54,766 nt of DNA from an uncultured Clostridia bacterium (GTDB lineage: Bacteria; Bacillota; Clostridia; TANB77; CAG-508). Both the position numbers and the translations under genes were made by a program. How positions within the stretch are numbered: position 1 is the first letter of the stretch; each line of letters starts with the position of its first letter. The notes under the pieces are model-generated. The model had not been told where the DNA came from. It did not search any database and was given only the letters and a program-made list of their open reading frames with translations. Shown here one piece after another: positions 44,201-51,482 of this stretch. The stretch covers positions 73,026-127,791 of the forward strand of contig CALXVM010000002.1 of the NCBI GenBank assembly GCA_944392105.1, read 5' to 3'.

Positions 44201-45836
44201 TATAGTCAATTCTTTCCTTTGGATACTCTACATCTAGTGGCAAAAATGCAGCACCAACTTTTAATGTAGCTAAAATTGCAATTATACTTTCTAAAGACTT
44301 TTCCATAAAAAGACTAACTACATTTCCAGGTTTTACATTATTTTTAATTAAAATATTAGCTAATTGGTTTGCCTTTTCATTTAATTCTTTATATGTAACA
44401 TAAGTTCCCTCAAAGAAAACGGCATTTTTAGAAGGAGTTAATCTTACTTGCTCTTCAAATAAAGAAGAAACAGTTTTATCTCGTGGATATTCTGTTTTTG
44501 TATTATTAAAATCAAATAATAGTTGCTTTTTTTCATTAGGAGTTACAATTTCTATATTTTTTATTAATATATTTGGCATACTAATAACTTGACTAATAAT
44601 ATGTAGTATGCGATTGTGTAAAAAATTAATATCATTACTATCATACATATTAGTTTTGTAGTCATAAGAAATATTTAAAGAATTAGTATCATTTAAATCA
44701 AAAATATGAATATCTAAGTCATCAGACATAGAATCATTAAAAGTCCAATCGCTACTATGTGGAATTTCGTCCATTTTTTCACTCATTTTAGTTATTTGGT
44801 AAGACATTAAAATATTATACAAAGTAGGTTGGCTAGAGTTACGCTTTCTTAAGTCTTCTATAATATATTGATATGAGTATTTTTGGTGCCTCAATAACGA
44901 CATACTATCTTTAGCAAGTTTGCTTAAAAAGTCGCTAAAAGAAACCTCAGAATTTATATTTATTCTAAAAGGTAGTGTGTCTATAAACATACCTGTTGTT
45001 TGCTTTTCTGTAAAGTTAGAACGATTTAAAATAGGAGTTCCTATTACAAAATCATTAGAATTACAAACTCTACTTATGTATATAGAATATATTGCCATAA
45101 AAAAATTATATACTGAAATTTTTTGCGACTTGCAATATGACTGAATTTGTGAAAGTAAATTTCCGTTAATAGTATGTGTAACTCTATTAGCAGAGATAGA
45201 GCTAGAGTCTAAATTTTTGAGAGTTGGAATATTAACTGTATCTGGAACAGTTTCATATACAGTAGACCAATATTGTTTATCTTTTTCAAAGCGAGAACTT
45301 AAGAGATACTCTTGCTCAGATTTATAAAAATCTATGTAAGAATATTTTTTAGGTTCATATATTTTATTATTTAATAAAGATGAATAATAGTTTATAATTT
45401 CGTTTACTGTTATTCCTAAAGACCAAGAGTCAGAAATAGTATGGTGAATGTTAATTATAAAACCACCATGACCATTTGGTAAACGAAATAATACAAACTT
45501 AAATAATAGTTTATCAAAATCGAATAATGGAAAAGATGCTAAATAATGTTCATAATCTTTAACTGCTTGAGCATCTTTTAAGTCGATAATATCAATATCA
45601 AAATATGAAAAATCTTTAATATATTGCTTTACTTCGTTATTATCTAATGTTAAACGAATACGAAAACTATCGTTGTTTTTTACAAATAGATTAATAGCTT
45701 GCTTAAACTTTTCAAAGTCAAGTGGCTGTTTTATGGTTAAAGCACCACATATATTATTAATATTTGAGCCTTTATAAAATTGTTCTGTTAGCCAAATAGA
45801 CTTTTGAGGATTTGTTAAACTATATAAATTTTTCAT
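38265..45836 (-). CDS. two-module nonribosomal peptide synthetase, C-A-T-C-A-T-R
   Basis: 2523 residues. C1 (about 1-430) has HHTISDS (131-137). A1 (about 460-940) has YTSGSTGKPKG and a code read as D-A-F-W-L-G-G-T-F-K, close to the Val code. T1 has DLGGDSL (about 985). C2 (about 1045-1480) has HHIINDG. A2 (about 1500-2010) has a code read as D-M-V-L-Q-G-G-A-C-K, unassigned, and an Asn-rich insert (about 1620-1655). T2 has ELGADSL (about 2062). The terminal thioester reductase (about 2150-2523) has GGNGFVG and YIKSK. An initial C domain suggests N-acylation and the R domain suggests aldehyde release. GGGG lies 7 bases before ATG 45836. No dedicated PPTase or exporter adjoins it. Confidence 0.95.
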   Translation of the reverse strand: MKNLYSLTNPQKSIWLTEQFYKGSNINNICGALTIKQPLDFEKFKQAINLFVKNNDSFRIRLTLDNNEVKQYIKDFSYFDIDIIDLKDAQAVKDYEHYLASFPLFDFDKLLFKFVLFRLPNGHGGFIINIHHTISDSWSLGITVNEIINYYSSLLNNKIYEPKKYSYIDFYKSEQEYLLSSRFEKDKQYWSTVYETVPDTVNIPTLKNLDSSSISANRVTHTINGNLLSQIQSYCKSQKISVYNFFMAIYSIYISRVCNSNDFVIGTPILNRSNFTEKQTTGMFIDTLPFRININSEVSFSDFLSKLAKDSMSLLRHQKYSYQYIIEDLRKRNSSQPTLYNILMSYQITKMSEKMDEIPHSSDWTFNDSMSDDLDIHIFDLNDTNSLNISYDYKTNMYDSNDINFLHNRILHIISQVISMPNILIKNIEIVTPNEKKQLLFDFNNTKTEYPRDKTVSSLFEEQVRLTPSKNAVFFEGTYVTYKELNEKANQLANILIKNNVKPGNVVSLFMEKSLESIIAILATLKVGAAFLPLDVEYPKERIDYILSNSETKIILTTKNLEKEIVTNIPTLCVDLSNSKIYNNSISKANLNILGSPEDMAYIMYTSGSTGKPKGVMVCNRNIVRLVKNNKFIKFNKDEHILQTGSIVFDACTFEIWGALLNGFLLYLIPKEKLLDVKYLGKYLEENKITILWLTASLGNYICDQAPNIFKNVRYLLTGGDVLSVKHIKKLQDNNPNLTIINGYGPTENTTFSTCYTIERNLDRQSIPIGYPISNSTCYIVSTTGNLQPIGVPGELWVGGDGVSLGYLNRDDLTKKNFIQNPFAPGRMYKTGDLARFLPDGRIEFLGRIDNQIKIRGFRVELSEINDKIMEYKGVKQAYTIFKKTETTSIICTYITVSNNIDIKDLHVFLKSSLPSYMIPAHITILDNFPLNINGKVDKKALPEPTTNHLNKVIPPRNNTDKIILEELKNLLKCSDISIADSFFDLGGDSLVAINLSIALSNKLETNVSVKTILNNPVISNLSDIISKGEKTASSISHIKHIKDAEYYPTSSAQKRIYYACEMGGISSTSYNVPGGVIFNKCPDLKKLETAFNKLIVRHPALRTYFDLVDGNLVQKILSEFHISLSLENMKYDNLDDLFKDFVQPFNLNKAPLFRVKLVALKNEEVILLLDIHHIINDGASLEILLNELCALYNGQTLDDIKYDYKDYSVWESKQINSNKLINDENYWISKWKNKEIPLLNMPSTYPRPTVLSYKGSNSYYKFSPELTANIFKVCKKYNITPFMLLLSAYYATIYKYSGQEDIIVGSPVLGRDQKELNNIVGMFVNTLPLDAHVDGSLKFMELCNNVKENCTNAFSHQTYPFDLMVKNLDIKRDASRNPLFDVMFVYQNKSNSSFKLDNNINAHLYYPDFHASKFDMTLEITPLDDYLYLHFEYFTDLFDEDYINRFAEHYQKLIEVVLENMDISIKNINVITKAEENKLLKTFNDTYLKYDKNKLLITYFEDQVKANPNKTAIIFNNKEISYDELNKISNKIANYLISCKVKPNDVVSILLDRSEMLMASVLGVLKSGAAYLLIDGSLPHDRIEYMLNDSKTVFLITNSKFDKYRVNYKLLIDEDTEILEKHINNANTNNLDNNNLNSNSLNNDQLDNLNSIHYFSDLANMSDKNPICNGSNEDTFNIIYTSGSTGNPKGVALRRLGVINMILSYKHLLHTDECDTFLSISAVSFDMFIVENFVSLFTGKTVVLSNEEEQKIPIYTNNLIKKYNINFILTTPTRINLLLSNIANVNDWQSVKVIQVGGEVFTKDLYNHIRQYSKAHVYNGYGPSEFTACCCNKEITDENNISIGTPFCNTKMYILDDNLSLCPIGVPGEICVSGDGIAKGYLNRPDLTDSTFIKNPFDTNKMYKTGDIGRYLVNGEIEYIGRRDFQIKIRGLRVELSEIEKKLKDYPDVKNCSVIYVKDTSDPYIAAFFTSSINIDIAQIRLSLSKSLPLYMVPKYFVQIDELPMNNNGKVDKKALLQYKIDVKTENNYTSPTNDTEKLFCEIWENLLNTKVGIDDDIFELGADSLLAIKFKTELLTHDIDLPYASIFKYTTIRQLASYYLQKSEDADVNNIDTQDYSNINQTLSNNTVANLTKFMPNLISNKSNNILLLGGNGFVGAHILYEFIQSDKGIAYCIIRDKNGETAQNRFMNILHFYFGNNLDSFIGNRIKIVTGSLTEYHFNLSDKVYNDVIKNTDIVINAAAMVKHYGSEEKFKAMNVDLTKTLIDFCKKYNKKLLHISSISVSGTSSIDRSYAYKTNNDNQFSFAENNLYVGQQLDNLYIKSKFEAEKNILSEIPNGLNAQILRLGNITNRYSDGKFQINATENAFLNRIITFIKLGYIPEDLRNTLLEFTPVDICTKAIITILQNYIPNFTVFHIYNSNYITMNNLINYFDNELIHIEFINNDLFSQNIKKLLKTASKKDILSGIINDIDSNYNIQYSSEIPTISEFTKYFLYKFGFTWPEIDKNYIEKYINYMKEQKIL

Positions 45837-46237
45837 AAAAATTCCCCTTTTCTAAAAATGACCATAACTACTCACAATTATACAAAAACGGATGAAAAAA
45901 ATCAACCACTATAAGCAAGAAAAATAGCAAAAAAATGTAAATATAGATATTAGATTTTGACTTTTAGTATAAAAACATTTTTTATAAAATGTATAAATTT
46001 AATTAAAATAATTGTTTAAAATTAATACATTTGTAAACAATATATATAAGTAGCTAAAAATTATGGAACATATATATTGTGTAGCAAAAAGACAAATGTT
46101 GTTAAGTCAAATAGAATTAACGAGGATTAATTAAAGTAAACAATGCAAAATGTGTTATCACAAATAAAATCTAATAAATTAATATGTATATTATTAAAAT
46201 ACATATGTGTTTTTTATAATAAGTATGAGGTGAGCTA
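45837..46237. other. divergent intergenic region with dyads
   Basis: 401 bases between the NRPS and htrA promoters. ACAATATATAT (46037-46047) and its inverse (46070-46080) form a dyad with a 23-base gap or less, a possible operator. ATATGTAT (46182-46189) pairs with ATACATAT (46199-46206) and is followed by TTTTTT, a terminator or attenuator just before htrA. No small gene is evident. Confidence 0.5.
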
Positions 46238-47383
46238 ATGGAAAGATACATAAAGAGACAAAAGGAGAGAAGAGTAAAGAAATATTTTTTGGTAAGTTTT
46301 ATTATTATATTAATATTTATAATAATTTTATTGTTATATCAAAATTACATGAATATAGAAGTTGAAGAAAATGCAAAAACAGACAATTTAAATATTGAGA
46401 GAGTATCACAGACTGCCAGTTACACGTATAAAGATGACGAAAATGTACAAAGCATTATTGAAAAAACTACTCAATGTGTAGTGGGAATATCAAAAATAAA
46501 AAATACTGGAAGCACAGTATTTTTAAATGATGGAGTAAGTGAGTTAGGGCTTGGAAGCGGAGTTATTGTAACAGAAAATGGGTATATTTTATCAAATGAA
46601 CATGTAACAGGAGAAAAGTACACAAACTGCTATGTTACATTAGAAGACGGAAGAACATATAAAGCAAATGTTGTATGGTCTAATTCAGACTTAGATTTAT
46701 CAATTTGTAAAATTAATATGACAGGTTTGCCTTATGCAACATTAGGAAGTTCAGAGAATATAAAAATAGGTCAAGCTGTATATGCTATAGGAAATCCTAT
46801 AGGATTTGAATTTCAAAGAACTGTTACCGCTGGAATTATAAGTGCAACAAATAGAACGATAAAATTAGAAGAAAAAGAAGGGGAAGAAGTTAAAACAACC
46901 TATATGGACGATTTAATACAAACAGATGCAACAATAAACGAAGGAAATAGCGGAGGCCCTTTAATAAATACAAATGGAGAAATAATAGGAATTAACACAG
47001 TAAAAATAACATCAGCAGAAGGTATTGGATTTGCTGTGCCAATAGATGTAATAAAACCAATTATAAATAGTTATAAAACAAGTGGAAAATTTGAAGAAGC
47101 AACTCTTGGAATATTTGCTTATGATAAAAATATGATTGCATATATAGACTCGTCAATAGAAATAGAAAATGGAATATATGTTGCAGACATTATAAAATAC
47201 TCTCCTGCAAGTAAAACAAGTTTAAAAATAGGGGATATAATTACCAAAATAGATGGAAATGAACTTAACAAAATGAGTGATTTAAGAAGCTATATTTATT
47301 CAAAAAAACCAGGCGAAGAAGTTACTCTTACAGTATATAGAAAAAATAGAGAATACGTTTTAGAAATAGTGCTTGGAAATTAG
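46238..47383 (+). CDS. HtrA/DegP-family membrane-anchored serine protease
   Basis: 381 residues. A basic cytoplasmic head, one transmembrane helix (16-34), an S1C trypsin-like domain with catalytic His122 (SNEHV), Asp153 (SDLDL) and Ser238 (GNSGGP), and one C-terminal PDZ domain (about 285-378). It degrades or refolds damaged envelope proteins. GAGGTGAG lies 5 bases before ATG 46238. Its TAG stop lies within a family-A dispersed repeat, so the original 3' end may have been altered, though LEIVLGN is a plausible PDZ end. Confidence 0.92.
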   Translation: MERYIKRQKERRVKKYFLVSFIIILIFIIILLLYQNYMNIEVEENAKTDNLNIERVSQTASYTYKDDENVQSIIEKTTQCVVGISKIKNTGSTVFLNDGVSELGLGSGVIVTENGYILSNEHVTGEKYTNCYVTLEDGRTYKANVVWSNSDLDLSICKINMTGLPYATLGSSENIKIGQAVYAIGNPIGFEFQRTVTAGIISATNRTIKLEEKEGEEVKTTYMDDLIQTDATINEGNSGGPLINTNGEIIGINTVKITSAEGIGFAVPIDVIKPIINSYKTSGKFEEATLGIFAYDKNMIAYIDSSIEIENGIYVADIIKYSPASKTSLKIGDIITKIDGNELNKMSDLRSYIYSKKPGEEVTLTVYRKNREYVLEIVLGN

Positions 47384-47428
47384 GGACAGGTCCCAACTTC
47401 CCGATTTGGGAAATTGGGGACAGATCAT
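47377..47428 (+). repeat. dispersed repeat, family A, copy 2
   Basis: Same GGGACAGGTCCC and TTCCCGATTTGGGAA hairpins as 16515-16566, in the opposite orientation. It supplies the stop codon of the htrA gene. The rest of the gap to 47585 is featureless AT-rich DNA. Confidence 0.8.
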
Positions 47429-47585
47429 CTTTTTAAAATTCACAACATGCAAAGATAAAGAAGAGCAAGATTTATGAATTAGAAAACAAATTGTAATAAA
47501 GTTTAAATAAGTATTGAATTAAATTTATATTTCAAAAACCTAGAGAAAATAGCGCTTCAAGAGAAATGTGAATGTTTTGTAACTT

Positions 47586-47627
47586 TTAGCACTCTCGTAT
47601 TGACTTTGCTAAAAACGGGTATATAAT
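47586..47627 (+). promoter_or_regulatory. CIRCE-like operator over the hsp20 promoter
   Basis: TTAGCACTC (47586-47594), a 9-base gap and CTTTGCTAA (47604-47612): the left half is perfect CIRCE and the right half matches six of nine (GAGTGCTAA expected). It overlaps the -35 TTGACT (47600-47605); TATAAT (47622-47627) follows after 16 bases. HrcA control of hsp20 is inferred. Confidence 0.75.
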
Positions 47628-47706
47628 AATAATTGTAAAAAGAAAAAAGATGTGCCACTTCAAAAGGTGTCTACACATAAATAAATTTTATAAGGAGTTG
47701 ATTTTT

Positions 47707-48123
47707 ATGATGTTAGTACCAAGAAGAAAAGGAAATTTTGATTTGTTTGATGAGATGTTTAACGATCCATTTTTTACAAGAAATGAAAACAAGCTTATGA
47801 AAACAGATATAAAAGAAAAGGGTGACAAGTATTTAGTAGAAATTGATTTGCCAGGATATGAGAAAGATAATATTAAAATAGAAGTTGAAGATGGCTATTT
47901 AACAGTACATGCAAGTGTAAACAAAAGTGAAGTAGAAAATAAAGAAGATGGAAAATACATTCAAAAAGAAAGATATTCTGGCGAATGTGCAAGAAGCTTT
48001 TATATAGGAGAAGATATTAAACAAGAAGATATTAAAGCAAGTTTTAAAAATGGTATGCTAACTTTAACATTTCCAAAAACAAAACAAGAAAAAAATGAAA
48101 AGAAATACATTGATATTGAGTAA
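47707..48123 (+). CDS. Hsp20-family small heat-shock protein
   Basis: About 139 residues from ATG 47707, which has AAGGAG upstream; an in-frame ATG at 47650 lies before this site and is rejected. The alpha-crystallin domain (about 30-125) includes VEIDLPGYEKDNIKIEVEDG and the I-x-I-like GMLTLTFPK end. Holdase chaperone preventing aggregation. The CIRCE-like operator upstream fits heat-shock control. Confidence 0.92.
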   Translation: MMLVPRRKGNFDLFDEMFNDPFFTRNENKLMKTDIKEKGDKYLVEIDLPGYEKDNIKIEVEDGYLTVHASVNKSEVENKEDGKYIQKERYSGECARSFYIGEDIKQEDIKASFKNGMLTLTFPKTKQEKNEKKYIDIE

Positions 48124-48318
48124 AATGTGATTGAATTAATATAGGACTACAAAACATAAGCTAGATATGAATTATATTCGTGTCTAGCTTATTTACACTT
48201 GTAAGAATATAAGAAACTTCGCAAATATTCGGAGTTTTTTTATATCGCTATTTAACATGAGATATGCTTACTACAGTGCTTTGATTTATATTTATTATGA
48301 AAATATTAATTTATAAAA

Positions 48319-48342
48319 AACTAAGTCGGGGAAAAGTCGGGA
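48319..48342 (+). repeat. 24-base sequence shared with the flank of tRNA-Lys(CUU)
   Basis: Matches the inverse of 15085-15108 at 23 of 24 positions. Located 43 bases from the 3' end of tRNA-Arg and pointing toward it, the same geometry as at tRNA-Lys. One frame reads KTKSGKSRE in both copies. Confidence 0.6.
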
Positions 48343-48350
48343 AAAGCAAA

Positions 48351-48494
48351 AAAATAAAATTTGTAATTATCGAAATCACTAATTTTGGTGAGCCAGGAGG
48401 GATTCGAACCCCCGACCCTCGGCTTAGAAGGCCGATGCTCTATCCAACTGAGCTACTGACCCAATTGGAAATCGATAATTACAAATTTTATTTT
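48351..48494. repeat. 23-bp perfect inverted repeat enclosing tRNA-Arg
   Basis: Arms 48351-48373 and 48472-48494 are exact inverses, with the complete tRNA-Arg gene in the 98-base interval. On the transcript strand the outer arm ends in a U-rich tail, so it could form a long stem enclosing the tRNA, perhaps doubling as a terminator. Confidence 0.85.
48386..48462 (-). tRNA. tRNA-Arg(UCU)
   Basis: Acceptor GGGTCAG/CTGGCTC, anticodon loop CTTCTAA with TCT, T arm GGGGGTTCGAATCCC and encoded CCA. Transcribed leftward. The remaining flank 48495-48745 is AT-rich with no gene. Confidence 0.94.
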
Positions 48495-48745
48495 CTATAT
48501 TTTTAGTAGATAAAATTAATTACTAAAAATAAGTACATTAATTAATATAACATGTTTTTTTATAAAAGTCAATGAAAAAGTGTTAAAAATATGTGAAATC
48601 ACAATTTGTGTATACAATAAAGCGAGTTATCTTTACAATAATAATATTATGTCATTTTATGTCGCGTGAAAAAATTTGATTTTATAGAAAACTTATGATA
48701 TAATATTAAAATGTTACAAAATTTATAGAGAAAGGGTGCTAAGCT

Positions 48746-48940
48746 ATGAGCAAAGCAGAAATTGTAACAAGCAGAAACCAGAGTAACAGAGAGGTTACCG
48801 TGAATATGAACGAACGGAACCTTAAGCCAGGAGAGATTCCTTGCTCTTTGATGGGTACAGTTTTGTGCCCGAAGCCGAATGAGTGCACGGGATATGCTCC
48901 GAGACTCTGTACTCGCTGGGAGCATCACAGCGGTAGGTAA
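48746..48940 (+). CDS. 64-residue Cys-rich orphan of unusual base composition
   Basis: AAAGGGTG lies upstream of ATG 48746. The C-terminal half has four cysteines spaced C-x7-C-x5-C-x7-C (CSLMGTVLC, CTGYAPRLC) and ends WEHHSGR. G+C is near 50%, far above the neighbours, and codons such as CGG, CCG and GGG are used freely, suggesting transfer. A strong terminator follows. No signal peptide is seen. I do not recognise a family; a metal- or nucleic-acid-binding peptide is possible. A structured RNA cannot be excluded. Confidence 0.6.
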   Translation: MSKAEIVTSRNQSNREVTVNMNERNLKPGEIPCSLMGTVLCPKPNECTGYAPRLCTRWEHHSGR

Positions 48941-48973
48941 ACTCACCGCGTGATGAAGACGAACTTTCTAGAA

Positions 48974-49001
48974 GAACCCCCTCGAATGAGGGGGCTCTTT
49001 C
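48974..49001 (+). terminator. intrinsic terminator after the Cys-rich gene
   Basis: CCCCCTC (48977-48983) pairs with GAGGGGG (48988-48994) around GAAT, followed by CTCTTTCT. GC-rich stem. Confidence 0.88.
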
Positions 49002-49062
49002 TATATTTATAAAGTAAAATATAATTTAATATATTTAAAATCATAACCTTAATAATTTAAGC

Positions 49063-50469
49063 TTAGTTTTTCCAAAATGCCATATATCCTTGATATGCAG
49101 AGTATAAGTCAAACTTACTAGAAACTTCGTAAGGTGAATGCATTGATAAAATTGGAACACCACAATCTATTACGTCTACACCTTTATTGGCAAGGATATA
49201 AGCAATTGTTCCTCCTCCACCGACGTCTACCTTTCCTAATTCACTAATTTGATATCTTACATTATTTTTTTCAAATATGTTTCTAACCTCTGCTACAAAC
49301 TCTGCATTAGCATCAGATGCACCAGATTTTCCTCTCGCTCCTGTATATTTATTAAGGCCTACGCCTTTTCCTAAATAAGAGGCATTGTTTCTTTCAGATA
49401 CAGATGCATAAATTGGATCTAATGCTGCATCAACATCTGCAGAAAGCATTTTTGAGTTACAAAATACTTTATCTAGTAAATTTGGTTTATTTATTCCCAT
49501 TTTGTTTAATATTTCTGCAATAAATGTATCAAATACATGAGATTCCATTCCTGTATTTCCCATACTTCCAATTTCTTCTTTATCAGATATTATACATACA
49601 GCAGTTCTTTTTGGTTTTTCAATTTTCATCAAAGCTGTTAGTGATGCATAAACACAAATTTTATCATCTTGACCATAACCTGCTACCATACTATTGTCAA
49701 ATCCCATACTTCTGCATGGCATGGCAGGAACTAACTCTAATTCTGAACTTGTAAAGTCAACTTCTGTAATTCCATATTTTTCATTTAAGATATTTAAAAT
49801 ATTTAATTTTACAGCTTCTGAAATGTCTTTATCGTAAGGAATACTACCAACTAATAAATTTAAATCTTCGCCATCTATTCCGTTTTTTAACTTTTTTTCC
49901 ATTTGGTCTTGAGCTAAGTGAGGTAATAAATCTGTAATAGTAAATATTGGGTCATTCTCATCTTCACCAATTTTTACTTCAACTTTTTCTCCATTTGCCT
50001 TAACAATAACACCATGGATAGCTAATGGAATGGTTGTCCATTGATATTTTTTAATTCCTCCATAATAATGTGTTTTAAAAAATGCTAATTCAGAGTCCTC
50101 ATATAAAGGATTTGGCTTTAAATCCAATCTAGGAGAATCCGCATGTGCTCCTATAATATTTAATCCTTTCTCAATATCGTCTTTTCCGATAATTGCTAAA
50201 TACATACTTTTTTCATGGTTAATATAATAAACCTTATCTCCAGGTTTTAATTCTTTTATTTTTTCTATATTTTTAAATCCGTTTTCTTCTGCAATTTTCT
50301 TTGAACTAGATATAATTTCTCTTTCTGTTTTTGAATTATTTAAATAATTTATATATCCTTTTGCATAAGAAAAAATATCTTGTTTAGTATTATTATTTAA
50401 ATCTAACCATCCATTTTCTTTAGAAACAAATAATTTCTTTTTTAATTCTTCTAAATCTTTTTTTGCCAT
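49063..50469 (-). CDS. M18-family aminopeptidase
   Basis: 468 residues from ATG 50469, which has AAAGGAGGAG upstream; an ATG 17 codons earlier lacks one. Motifs of the M18 metallopeptidase family (ApeA/DNPEP type): GAHADSPRLDLKP, SDKEEIGSMGNTG with the metal and catalytic Glu pair, SADVDAALDP, and GGGGTIAYILA with a late HSPYEVSSK His ligand. Cytosolic removal of N-terminal acidic or neutral residues. Length is normal. Confidence 0.94.
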   Translation of the reverse strand: MAKKDLEELKKKLFVSKENGWLDLNNNTKQDIFSYAKGYINYLNNSKTEREIISSSKKIAEENGFKNIEKIKELKPGDKVYYINHEKSMYLAIIGKDDIEKGLNIIGAHADSPRLDLKPNPLYEDSELAFFKTHYYGGIKKYQWTTIPLAIHGVIVKANGEKVEVKIGEDENDPIFTITDLLPHLAQDQMEKKLKNGIDGEDLNLLVGSIPYDKDISEAVKLNILNILNEKYGITEVDFTSSELELVPAMPCRSMGFDNSMVAGYGQDDKICVYASLTALMKIEKPKRTAVCIISDKEEIGSMGNTGMESHVFDTFIAEILNKMGINKPNLLDKVFCNSKMLSADVDAALDPIYASVSERNNASYLGKGVGLNKYTGARGKSGASDANAEFVAEVRNIFEKNNVRYQISELGKVDVGGGGTIAYILANKGVDVIDCGVPILSMHSPYEVSSKFDLYSAYQGYMAFWKN

Positions 50470-50650
50470 TATTAAATCTCCTCCTTTAAAATATTTACTA
50501 CATTTTATCATATTTTTCATTTTTTAGAATACCCATTTATAAAAAATATATAAGTTTTTATAAATAAATATTTACAATTTATTTAAACTATTTACTTTTA
50601 ACGAATTTTGTAGTTTAATATAATCAAATTATAAGAAAGGGATGTTGGTT

Positions 50651-51388
50651 ATGGAAGAAAATAATAATGAACAAAATAATGCAAACTTTAATGTACAGCA
50701 GAATATGCAAAATAATCAAAATGCAAATACACAACAAAATGTAAACAATAACGCTCAAAATGCATTTAACAATTCAGAAATTAAAAGACAAACAAAAGAA
50801 GCAACTGGATTTTTCTCAGCATTTTTTAAAGATCCACTTACAGAAGTAGAAACAATATCTAAAAATCCTAGTAACAAATATTTAAAAATAGCAATAATAG
50901 TACTTGTAATATGGCTTGTAGTAATTTTTGCTTCAAATGTATTCTCTACAGCTAGTGTATACTTATTTGGTGTATTAGGTAGCTTTTCTAATTTCTTTGA
51001 GCACTTTTTCTCTAAATTTTTAGATATAATAAAGGAAATAATTGCACCAGTATGCTCAATAGCTATAATTGCAGCTTTAGCCTATGGATTTAGCAAAGAA
51101 AAGAAAAAATCTTTTATGCATGTTGCTAGTTGTGTTACAATAGCAAAAATTCCAGTAGTTATTGCAGAAATAGTTAGCTTATTAACACTAATAAATACAA
51201 GAATAACTACTTTCACAGCTCCTTTTGCAGGATTTTGTAGTATTTTATCAACAGTGCTATTATTCTTTACAATTAAAGACGTATTAGGAGAGAAAGAAAA
51301 TAAGAATATCTTTTGGAAATTTGCTCTAATTATGGGAATATATTATGCAATTAAAATTGTTCTTTCATTTTTGCAAATTTATATCTAA
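50651..51388 (+). CDS. Yip1-like multi-pass membrane protein with Asn/Gln-rich N-terminus
   Basis: About 245 residues. The N-terminal 45 residues are Asn/Gln-rich and disordered, followed by an amphipathic segment (GFFSAFFKDPLTEVETI) and five hydrophobic helices, the pattern of Yip1/DUF1282-type bacterial membrane proteins. AAAGGG is 9 bases before ATG 50651; ATG 50642 abuts it. Function unknown. Ends at a strong convergent terminator. Confidence 0.75.
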   Translation: MEENNNEQNNANFNVQQNMQNNQNANTQQNVNNNAQNAFNNSEIKRQTKEATGFFSAFFKDPLTEVETISKNPSNKYLKIAIIVLVIWLVVIFASNVFSTASVYLFGVLGSFSNFFEHFFSKFLDIIKEIIAPVCSIAIIAALAYGFSKEKKKSFMHVASCVTIAKIPVVIAEIVSLLTLINTRITTFTAPFAGFCSILSTVLLFFTIKDVLGEKENKNIFWKFALIMGIYYAIKIVLSFLQIYI

Positions 51389-51440
51389 AAGTTAAAATTT
51401 AAGAGTATAGAAAAATTATGAAGCAGATTAAAAATAAAAA

Positions 51441-51480
51441 AGCCTTAGATAAAACGTCTATATTATCTAAGGCTTTTTTA
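51441..51480. terminator. bidirectional terminator
   Basis: AGCCTTAGATAA (51441-51452) pairs with TTATCTAAGGCT (51463-51474), flanked by A- and T-runs. Shared by the convergent Yip1-like and M14 peptidase genes. Confidence 0.88.
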
Positions 51481-51482
51481 TT

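Noticed and set aside
48297..48506. Plus-strand 69-codon frame over tRNA-Arg
   Set aside because: It reads antisense through the tRNA (GGIRTPDPRLRRP is the usual artefact) and lacks a ribosome site. Only its first 24-base match is discussed.
48647..48946. 99-codon minus-strand frame opposite the Cys-rich gene
   Set aside because: The plus frame has a ribosome site and a terminator; the minus frame has neither.
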